This document shows, in pieces, positions 43,384-52,600 of a stretch of 64,000 nt of DNA. The stretch's first letter is position 1, and every line of letters begins with the position of its first letter. Origin of the DNA: Albugo candida (Eukaryota > Oomycota > Peronosporomycetes > Albuginales); contig JBDOQK010000004.1 in the NCBI GenBank assembly GCA_040437565.1, forward strand, positions 1 to 64,000. The letters are read 5' to 3'. The notes under the pieces were generated by a model. The model made no database searches and was not told the origin of the DNA. It worked only from the letters and a program-made list of their open reading frames with translations. Both the position numbers and the translations under genes were made by a program.

Positions 43384-44263
43384 ATGGTACGAGGCTCAGT
43401 TACGTTTTCATCAAGATGATGCTGACAAGTGTGGTGTGCACGATAGGGCAAGCAGAAGACCACAAGACAGTTTGCGATTGTAAAACGCACAATAAACCCA
43501 AAAAACCCAAAAATGTGCGTGCGATTTCACTCTTTCGTACGCAATTTTTGACAAATCGTTTTGCCTCCAGCATTTCTGTACAGCGGAAAGAAGCCGAAGA
43601 GCAAGTAAAACGAAAAAAACGAGAGGCACCAAAGCAAATGTATAGCCCTATCTCCAATTCCACTATTACCAGTCATCTGAGTACCGCTGTTGTAGCGACC
43701 AAACTCCTTCGACTTTGTTTTTTGAATACAATGCCGACTTGGGTCCACCGTATCATGTCTTGATCGATACAAACTTTATCAATTTCAGCATCAAAAATAA
43801 GCTCGAACTCGTATCGGCAATGATGGATTGTCTTCTTGCAAAATGTAACCTTATTGTACTCGTGTGTATGTTAATATTAACATGTGATTTCAATCAACAA
43901 GGCATTCCGTGCATAACCGATTGTGTGATGGGCGAATTGGAAAAGCTTGGTCACAAATACCGAGTCGCATTGCGGTATGTACTGCTTCATTCGGATTATG
44001 ATAAAAACGTGATGGCGTATATGGACAATAGATTGGCCAAGGATCCTCGATTCGATCGACTCCCATGCACGCACAAAGGGACGTATGCAGATGATTGCCT
44101 GTTACAACGCGTTCAACAGCATCGATGCTATATAATCGCTACATGTGATCGCGAGCTGAAGAGAAGAGTTCGTAAAGTACCCGGTGTTCCAATCATGTAT
44201 ATTTCCAGCCGTAAGTATGCTATCGAGCGGATGCCTGAAGCCAATGCAGCCAAAGTAAAATAG
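43384..44263 (+). CDS. FCF1: FCF1/UTP24 PIN-domain rRNA-processing nuclease
   Basis: Six exons. The first is just the ATG (43384-43386), followed by a 60-nt intron. Then 43447 to about 43514 (GKQKTTRQFAIVKRTINPKN), 43571-43639, 43696-43844 (PSTLFFEYNADLGPPYHVLI, DTNFINFSIKNKLEL), 43902-43974 (IPCITDCVMGELEKLGHKYR) and 44032-44263 (DPRFDRLPCTHKGTYADDCL, HRCYIIATCDRELKRRVRK, VPGVPIMYISSRKYAIERMP). The PIN acidic residues (DTN, D-C-V-M-x-E, DD, D-R-E) are present. FCF1 cleaves pre-rRNA at sites A0/A1/A2 in the SSU processome. The protein ends a few residues after IERMPEANAAKVK. The last bases of exon 2 are uncertain by one or two. Confidence 0.93.
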
Positions 44264-44342
44264 AAGTATCAACCCGCATCTCACTTGTTCCACATCTCTA
44301 AACCAGAACAATCAACCCATCGGGCAAAAGTTGTCAGATGCC

Positions 44343-45251
44343 TCAATCGTCTTCATCCTTTGCGTCCATATTCGCATCGACTTTGGCGTCTAAATTCTCT
44401 CGCTGGTCTACTTGTTTCTTGTCTTCAAACTGTACCAAAAGCTATGCGTCTGCGTCAGTTGAGATCCGCCAGGTGATCAGTTGTAGAGCGTACCGGGTAA
44501 ATCTGCTCACAGGCCGCGTGCAAATCACGTGGATCCTGGATTAAGGATGAAACCTTAACATCGGTGTCGACAATTCAATCAGGACAAACCTTTGAGCCAG
44601 TAAAGACCAGTTTTCCGCTGACAAAGACCAAAATCTTGACAGATGGATGTGCGAGACGATAGATTAGTGCGGGATACAATTCCGGCTCATACTTTGCATG
44701 AGAGAGGGAAAACCAAGCATTAGCAGTGTTGGTGTCCACAGAGTGTTTGAACATACGATGCAACGAGACGCGTGCGCGGACGCAAATTTCTCCATCAAAA
44801 TCCTAAATCCCACGTCGCAATTGCCAATAACGTTTCGTATCTTGAAATCGATCAAGTTCACGCCAGGATAATCCATTTTCTGATAGCGCAAGCGTCAGTT
44901 CGCGTATACTCACGTATAACTTGCATCCTCACCTGTATAATCTGTGTGAATTTACGTGCGGCTGTTTTGACTTCCTCTTCAGAATTCGCTCCCGTAACGA
45001 CTAGCTTCCCGTTTGAAAAAAGCATAGCTGTAGTATCAGGTGAAGGAATCTTCATGAGAATACAGTTTTTCTTCGGTACGAGTTCGGCTCTTTTCTGTGA
45101 TTTCATGAGCAAGTCGGTGAGGTCAAAGCGCATGCCGAGATTAGCCGAACAAACAAAGTTCCTTCACAGCATTTGTCATATCGATAGGTGGATCATAAGA
45201 AGAATTCTTGACTTACTTGATCTCTACGGGAGGAACGACCGACGAGGTCAT
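44343..45251 (-). CDS. TBP: TATA-box-binding protein, divergent (TBP/TRF-like)
   Basis: Six exons (45251-45217, 45161-44933, 44879-44757, 44691-44590, 44535-44494, 44429-44343) encode 205 aa, essentially just the saddle plus an acidic tail. The two repeats are NFVCSANLGMRFDLTDLL ... ILMKIPSPDTTAMLFSNGKL and VNLIDFKIRNVIGNCDVGF ... YEPELYPALIYRL ... VKILVFVSGKLVFTGSK. The DNA-contacting Asn of each repeat (KNF, IRN) is kept. However, of the four Phe that normally intercalate at the TATA box, the one in 'RFAAVIMRI' is lost (KKNCILMKI) and the one in 'ELFPGLIY' is Tyr. Pol II/I/III initiation is the default role; a TBP-related factor specialised for other promoters is possible. Convergent with FCF1, 79 bp apart. 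Confidence 0.9.
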
Positions 45252-45499
45252 TCTTGCGATTTATAGCGTCGTTCCTAATTATATGTAAATACGAACTCAA
45301 CAGTGTTATGTTTTGTTGCGATTTTGATAACGGGAAAAATAATGTTAGTAACCTTCGATAAAATCAAGTTTCCCGAAAGTATACAAAGTCCTAAACGATC
45401 TTACGGTCCGCTGTATCCATTGATGACGTTGTATAGTCACATGTCTCGTACCTGATCTGCCTAGTCTCATCTCTAGTGCTGGTTTTCAGGCGGGTTCGG

Positions 45500-45514
45500 G
45501 TCACGTCACGTCAC
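45500..45514. promoter_or_regulatory. Tandem CACGTCA motif in the TBP/zinc-repeat intergenic region
   Basis: gtcacgtcacgtcac is a palindrome-like tandem of TCACGTCA units resembling CRE/E-box half sites. It lies 250 bp upstream of the TBP start and about 120 bp before the divergent zinc-repeat gene. By eye only; no binding factor is implied. Confidence 0.25.
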
Positions 45515-45632
45515 ACCACAGAACGTCGAAGTCGGAGAGGTTAAAGAAAAAAGACACAAAAATTACAGAAGAGTCACAAATCATTTCCTCGGATACAACT
45601 CAAGGCTTGCATCAGACCCATAATCGCCCATA

Positions 45633-46086
45633 ATGGATTGGATGCGTAACCGAGAACAGATTTTAACAGTACACTCATCAAAACCTGTATCATCAGCAGC
45701 TGGTCAGGAAAGACCAACGTTTACTATTTCTTCCGCCGAAGAAAGTCAGAACAAATCGCAACTCTATGAGCCGAATCCTCCAAAGTTTGTCTTAATCGAC
45801 TCTAAAAATNNNNNNNNNNNNNNNNNNNNNNNNNNNNNNNNNNNNNNNNNNNNNNNNNNNNNNNNNNNNNNNNNNNNNNNNNNNNNNNNNNNNNNNNNNN
45901 NNNNNNNNNATGGATTGGATGCGTAACCGAGAACAGATTTTAACAGTACACTCATCAAAACCTGTATCATCAGCAGCTGGTCAGGAAAGACCAACGTTTA
46001 CTATTTCTTCCGCCGAAGAAAGTCAGAACAAATCGCAACTCTATGAGCCGAATCCTCCAAAGTTTGTCTTAATCGACTCTAAAAAT
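45633..46086. repeat. Duplicated contig ends around gap 45810-45909
   Basis: The 177 bp at 45633-45809 (starting at the ATG) are identical to 45910-46086. The first 59 codons of the zinc-repeat gene appear twice. The right copy leads into the full gene. Confidence 0.95.
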
Positions 46087-47418
46087 CGTATTCGTGAACT
46101 GACTGAAACCAGTTCTTCTATTTCCATTCCTTCTATTGGCTCTTTTTCGGCTCCGAAAACACAGCCCATTCCGGTACCCTCTATACGGAACCTTAGCTTA
46201 GAAACGTCACAAAATCGAGGGAGCATACAAATTTCTAATTTAGAAGAAGACGATGACTCGATACATCCAACACAACGTATGTTGGAGCAGCAACTGCAGT
46301 ATCAACGTCAAGAAATGAAATACCATATCAAACCACCCAAATGCACTTTTCAAAGCTGTAATGCGCACACACCAAATACTTCAGATCAACAATTTATACA
46401 ACAAAACTGTATGCAACCACACGCAGCGACATATTCTGATTCCAAATCAGCACAAGTACGATTCAGATCTGAAACGGAATCTTGTAAGGCAAATGTGCAC
46501 GGACTAGCTGCCTCGTTACCAGCTAGATCGACACTGAGTAGTACTTTTGGCAACGATTACGTTGGAATACCGTGTAAGAATCATTTCGATAAAAACGTAT
46601 CTTTTGCATTGGGATCCAGTCCTCGATTACCGTCTTTGGATGAATTTCGTGCCGATTCAAAGTTCAGAATGGCACTCGCATCTCCTGCTATATCGTTACG
46701 GTCCGGTTTGCAGAGTTCGTACCCGCAGCTCGGATTCATTCCGCCTCAAGGAGCTGAAAGTTCGTCAAGCTCACTGGCTTCTTCCTACTCGTACCCGCAT
46801 TTGCAGTCTCCAAATTTATCTCAGACTTCATCGTCGGGTTACGTAGATACGAAACCCTCGATGGAATGTGTCATGTCGGATGAAGATGAAGTCAAAGGTG
46901 AGAGAAACATCGTGTCAGCGGCAATGTTGTTGAGTTCAAGTATGCCCGCATCAACCACAGCTATGGGTGATCCTATGGCATCGACATTACGCTCGGGTCG
47001 GGTTTGTCGACAAACAAATTGCTCCAATGTCGCACGGTCTCGTGGGTTATGTCGAACTCATGGCGGGGGAAAACGGTGCTCGCATCCACACTGTAATAAA
47101 AGCGCACAAGCAAATCGAAAGTGTATAGCGCATGGTGGGGGTACACCTTGTTCATTTCCCGATTGTGAAAAAACTGCGCAATCGCGTGGGTTGTGTAAGG
47201 CACATGGTGGTGGAGCACGTTGTAAATTTCCAAAATGTCCCAAAAGCAGTCAGTCACGAGGCTTGTGCCGTGGCCACGGCGGTGGGATTAAATGCAAAGC
47301 GGATGGGTGTGAGAAATGGGTTCAAAGAAACGGGTATTGTATAAAACATGGGCGAGAGTTTGGAATCCCCAATCCACGTGAGGCCATTAATTTGCGTGAA
47401 CGTGCCATGACCACGTAA
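45910..47418 (+). CDS. Zinc-binding repeat protein (C-x4-C ... C-x2-HGGG repeats), 502 aa
   Basis: Intronless. Residues 1-350 are Ser/Thr/Pro/Gln-rich and probably disordered (SLASSYSYPHLQSPNLSQTS). The C-terminal 130 residues hold five tandem units of about 24 residues: VCRQTNCSNVARSRGLCRTH, GGGKRCSHPHCNKSAQANRK, GTPCSFPDCEKTAQSRGLCK, ARCKFPKCPKSSQSRGLCRG, IKCKADGCEKWVQRNGYCIK. Each has C-x4-C-x9-11-C-x2-H and most link by HGGG. Similar repeats occur in oomycete proteins often annotated as 'WRKY19-like'. The regular Cys/His spacing suggests DNA or RNA binding, so a transcription factor is plausible. The ATG at 45910 equals that at 45633 in the duplicated end. Confidence 0.85.
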   Translation: MDWMRNREQILTVHSSKPVSSAAGQERPTFTISSAEESQNKSQLYEPNPPKFVLIDSKNRIRELTETSSSISIPSIGSFSAPKTQPIPVPSIRNLSLETSQNRGSIQISNLEEDDDSIHPTQRMLEQQLQYQRQEMKYHIKPPKCTFQSCNAHTPNTSDQQFIQQNCMQPHAATYSDSKSAQVRFRSETESCKANVHGLAASLPARSTLSSTFGNDYVGIPCKNHFDKNVSFALGSSPRLPSLDEFRADSKFRMALASPAISLRSGLQSSYPQLGFIPPQGAESSSSSLASSYSYPHLQSPNLSQTSSSGYVDTKPSMECVMSDEDEVKGERNIVSAAMLLSSSMPASTTAMGDPMASTLRSGRVCRQTNCSNVARSRGLCRTHGGGKRCSHPHCNKSAQANRKCIAHGGGTPCSFPDCEKTAQSRGLCKAHGGGARCKFPKCPKSSQSRGLCRGHGGGIKCKADGCEKWVQRNGYCIKHGREFGIPNPREAINLRERAMTT

Positions 47419-47716
47419 TCACGCTAGGTTTATTTATAGAGTTGTGGGGTTTTTATTCATGTCACGCGCTGTATTAAAGATACTAAGTAAAGAGCTGAAG
47501 TTTGAAAGCCGGTTGTTCCAAAATTGAGCATCCGTCAAGGGTAAAAACTGAGCTATTTCGATACTACATGGAAGCTCCCTAGCCATTGATTACGCTTATG
47601 ACTTTCGGAAAAATAAACCAACTCAATAGCCGGTGGCGGTCCTGATTATTTATACATGAGGCTACAAGTAAATCAAACTTTACGTTGTACATAGAAACAT
47701 CCGATAATAGACACTC

Positions 47717-49638
47717 TCAACCATGATGCGCAACGTTCAACCCATCACGCGTGCGTAACGCAACCAACTCTGCTTCCAGTTTCTCTCTTTGCTTCTTCCT
47801 TTCCGCTAGACAAAGATTTGCAGTCTCTAGCTCATTCGCCATCACTCGCATCTGTTTAGTCGCGTGTACTACCTTATCGCGTTCAATTGACAGCGTCACT
47901 TGCTGTTGATCTTTCAGAATTGCTGCATTCTGTTTCTCGAGCGCCAGCAGATGTTCTATCGCGGACAGGCGCTGATTCCATTTTTTCTCATTTTCAATTT
48001 GCAGCTGTTCATGCGCCTGGTCATTCGGAATCGATTGATGAAGTTTACACTCCAATTCCTGTAGCAAGTTTGTCTGATAAATTCGTTGTTGCGCTGCGTT
48101 TGTTAGTTGTTGCTCAGTGGACGCGAGTTTAGCAGCCTGTGCTACTAATTGTATCTCTTTACCCGTTAACGAAGCGCGTAAGATTGCGATTTCACGCTCA
48201 GACTCGGTTACAAGCGTTTTGTATCGGTTAATTTCAGCCGAATATTCGTCGCTTTGTGATTGAAGACAATCTCCTCGTAACTCTTCAACGTATTGTGCAG
48301 CCATTTTTTTAGCCAATCGATCGTTTTCTTGCGTTAATGCTGCAACCTGTCGTTCCAGTTTTTCTTGGTGTATCGCACTCTTATCGAGTGTCTTCTTTTC
48401 AAGTTCAAGTTTCGCAATCCACCCGTCCTCACTCTTTTTGTGCGATAACAAAATCTCTTTTTCCCTCTTTTTCCAAGCCGTTTCGTATTTCGTTTCCTCA
48501 AGAGTTTGTTTTTTGAGTGTTTCAACTCGATACTCATCTTTAGCGAGGTCGAGTTGCACTCTCAATGTCTGAGTCTGTTGCATGAAATTCTCTTTTTCAC
48601 TTTGAAGGACATTTATCCGCTCTTGCAAGTTCTGGCAACGTTCTGACCAGTACGTATCAGCCTCTTGCTTCTGTTTCTGCAAATGGACATTCTCCTGTCT
48701 TAAGGATGCAACAAGAAATGCACGTTCCTCCACAATGAGTTCCATAGAACTCATTTGCTCTTTGAGTTTCAGAGATTCCTGAGGACGTAAAGTCGAGTCT
48801 TGAGGCACCAAGGACCTCAACTCCCTCTCAGGTCTTTTGCATCGCTCCACAAGATCCCTTAAGAGCACCACTTGCTCCTTCAGCGTGTCCATCTCATTAA
48901 GTTTCTGTATCATGTCGCTTTCCATTCGCTCTCTGTCAAAGACGGCAGCACTCATTTTCCTCCGACAAGTCTGAGGAACAAAGTTATATGGCGACCAAAG
49001 AAGAGCATCCACCGACCTCTGCAGTCTCCAATAGCAACAGAATCGATCGGCAGTACACACTCGATGTCCCAGTATCGTCCAAGTTGATTGAATTCGTCTC
49101 ATTCGAACGCTTTTGGAAGCTCCTCAACATTCGAGAGAGTGCTCTTCCGAGTAAATCCTCCAGCTCCATTTCCAGGCTCTTACCGATCAATCAGACACGC
49201 CAACGGCACAAACACAAGGCTACTGACCTTATCGGAGTCTGTCTCTGAAGCGTAGACGCATCGTGTCAGTGCATTTTCAATGTGCAATAGAGACATATCC
49301 TCAGTCTTCTCTTTCGACGCTCGTATCTTCTGCACGCTTTTCACATGACAATGGACTTGATTCCCGCCAGAGAGAGCATTCATTCTACTCCAATATCGAC
49401 CAAGAGCGAGAATATCGTGCTTCATCATTGCAATGTATCGATCGTTCGAGCGACCCGATCCATTCTGTCGTTCCAAACTCTCAGGCTCTCCATAAAGCTT
49501 CTCTCGCGGATATGTCACCGGCTACAGAAAGCTGTCAGCAATACACAATCTGACTTTTATACGCACGCTCGTACATACTTTACGCAAATCCGCGGATCGA
49601 CGCAATTGGTTTGCAGACTGTGGACGCCCATGCTCCAT
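47717..49638 (-). CDS. Large coiled-coil protein, 589 aa
   Basis: Four exons (49638-49579, 49521-49228, 49178-49017, 48970-47717) join in phase through 47-57-nt introns, beginning MEHGRPQSANQLRRSADLRK. The first third is mixed (YIAMMKHDILALGRYWSRMN, LEMELEDLLGRALSRMLRSF). Residues about 190-580 are continuous heptad coiled coil (MIQKLNEMDTLKEQVVLLRD, VHATKQMRVMANELETANLC). The last residues are RTRDGLNVAHHG. There is no motor or other catalytic domain. A basal-body, flagellar or intracellular tether is a reasonable guess. The start codon is only 53 bp from the divergent Tudor-like/PUB gene, so the two share a promoter region. Confidence 0.85.
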
Positions 49639-49691
49639 CGTATCGTTACGAGCTCTGCTATTTTAAGGCCTTATAAAGGCTCCACAGAATA

Positions 49692-52600
49692 ATGCCAAAG
49701 GATCAGATTGTGGCTGGAAGCTTTGTACAACTACTTACCAGCCGCGAGACTGGAAATGTTGTCCAGGTGCGTGAGACCTCCAAGACGTGCGTTGTAAAAA
49801 TGACGCACGATGGATCCTTACGAAAAAACGTGCTGCTGAATGAGGTCAAAGTCCATCGACCTGTAAGCCCCAGCAAGTCGCAAGTCCACACGAATGTCGC
49901 CCTATTCGACAGAGGACAAGCAGTGATGGCGCGATATAAGAAGGGAACACGTTGGTACAAAGGCCGGATCGATCGTATTCATTCCGATACGCCAACGACT
50001 TACGATATCGTGTACGATGATGGCGATGAGGAAGCCCACGTCGCTGAGAACGATCTACAGGCAGTACACAGTGACGAGAGATCGAATCGTAATGACAGAA
50101 CGTACGATCGAGATCAGGAGCCTGCAGAGGATCGATTCCAAGTCGGTGAGAAGGTGAGAGGTCGATTCCACAAAGGAGCAAAATGGTACGACGGAGAGGT
50201 CTCTCGCGTGCGTGTTGATGGAACGTATGACCTCACGTACGAGGACGGCGATCAGGAAGAGCGTGTAGGACACGAATACATTCAGCGACGTCACGAGAAA
50301 AGACCTGAAGTCGCATTAAAGCAAAAGCCTCTGATGTCTCATCTTCGCACGGGATTGAAAGTCGATGTCCGAGACCACGTCAATCATACGCTTCTCCCTG
50401 GGGAGATCCAGTACGTCCATACACTCGAGGAAGCCTGTGACGTGCTTTACGACACTGGGGTTTCCGAGAAATACGTTTCTTTCGATCGCATTCATCTCCA
50501 AGCAAAAGAGATTCAATCATTTCGCTTGGGAGATCGCGTAAAAGCGTATTACGCCAAAGGTGACACTCTGTACCCCGCAGTGATTCTCAAAGTGCATGAG
50601 GACGAGAAGATCGATCTCCAGTACGATGCTGGCGATGTGGAAACACGAGTATCAAGTCGATATGTCGTCAAGTCGATAGAGCAGCCCCCAACGCGCCTGG
50701 AAGCCGTCAAGAGCGAGCACGATCAACCCATCGAGACGGAGACCAAGACACTGATCCCACAAAGACCTGTATCGCCAAAGGATCAAGCACAAGCGACTGG
50801 GACACCGGAAGCTCCAATTCGGGAGTATGTGTTGCTACTGGAACATCTCGCGATGACGGTAATGGATCATCTCCCCAACATCTCTTCCTGACGATCGATT
50901 CCATAGCTTTACGAGCGGAAAGAGATGAAAACCCGACCGCGATTGATATATTTCGACAACAAAGAGCGTGGAAATAGCGATACAAACGCAAGTACGTCGA
51001 ATCATTCGACCGACGACCTCGAGACCTCTATCACTCGGCTCTTTGACGCTCCAATGCTCTCGTCATTTCGTAATCATTTCGCGTCGTACACACCGATCGG
51101 AGACCCGCCTCACGTACCGAAAGAGAAGCTTTTTCACGCGATACAAGACCGCGTAAACAGTGACACAACGACACGACCTGAGATTGATGTGATTCCCATA
51201 CTGACTGAATGGTTCACGCAGCAAGAATCGCTCCGATCGAAGGAGGAATTCCCATTCTCAACGATGATACTGTCTCTCGCGTACGTCAACAATCGAATCG
51301 CCAAACTATCGATCGAAAAGCTTGTCATCTCAACGCTCGGAGGCGTACGATTCGCTTCCAACAAGGAACAGAGTCTCCAGCAGATCCATTTGTGGCAACA
51401 AATGCTCGGAGATCGATTGTATCAGTTGCTACTGCAGAGATTCCTCGCACATTCCGTCCCGAATTGTGATCCGCCTCGCGTGTACGTCAAAGCCGCGACA
51501 TCAATTCTCTCGAGTCTCCAGCCCGAGAATGACGTCGTTCTGCAGGTACGCGACTTGGGGCTGTGCGACTTTGATCTGCTCCATCTATCGGAGTGTTTCT
51601 GCCTCTACGTTCAGCAGTTTGGAGCTCGAAAGCCGTGGAACGAGCGATGCGATACGTTTGCCATTGCGTTGAAATCAATTGCTTTTTTAGCGGCGTTTTT
51701 GTATTTGGAACGCGACGAATGCATTTATTCCCACGGAGAATTAGTACGTCGTTTGTGCGTCGGTCGTACGCCATCTCAAGTGATTCTAATTCTCCAATTT
51801 CGCGATGTTTTCGAATCGTTCCTGCAGGCTTCATCGCCGGCCGTCGCACGCAAAGAAGCGATCGTATCGACGTCCAATCTTCAGTCTCTGAAAACAAGCG
51901 TCTCACACACAACTTCCGGTCTTTTGGAGAGAGATCTCATCGCATTACAACGTCGTGCGCATTCGGTATCGCTGGTGGAGCTTTACGCTTCGTGTGGCTT
52001 CTCTATCGATGCAATCGCAGCCACTCCGACAGTCGCTAACGTCGTCGAACGCCTAAAGCTCCAAATGGGCGATCCAAATGTCGTCGGTGGAATTATAAAC
52101 GTCGTACGAAGTCTGTGTCTCAAGATACTTGGATTTCCAGATCATTCCGCGTATTGGCGCGTTCGTGTCGATACAAAGGCGTTCCATGCGAAAATCGGAC
52201 GATTCCAAGGCGCTGAATGCTTGCTGGAAGCGGTAGGCTTTGTCATATCGACTGATAAGCGCTTTTACGAGCTCAAAGATGCTCGCACGTACTCGTTGGA
52301 TGGCGTCTGCGGACGCGTCAAAGCGCTTCCAGCGATCGTTTTGGAAGACTTACGCATTCGATGCAGTGAGCTCGATACCCAATTGGCGATGCTCGACGGT
52401 GTGGACAGCATTCTATCGATCTTTCGTCGTCTCCAACGCGCTCGATCGACTTGCCAGAAACTCACCGATAACGAGTGTGCACAGACACTGAAATTCCTTC
52501 TTTTGTACGTGGAGAACGCATTGGAATGTCTCGAGGATCCATCGCGTTGGCGCATACGAAAGAATAATTCTCTATTCCGCAGACAAATTGGCCGATTCGA

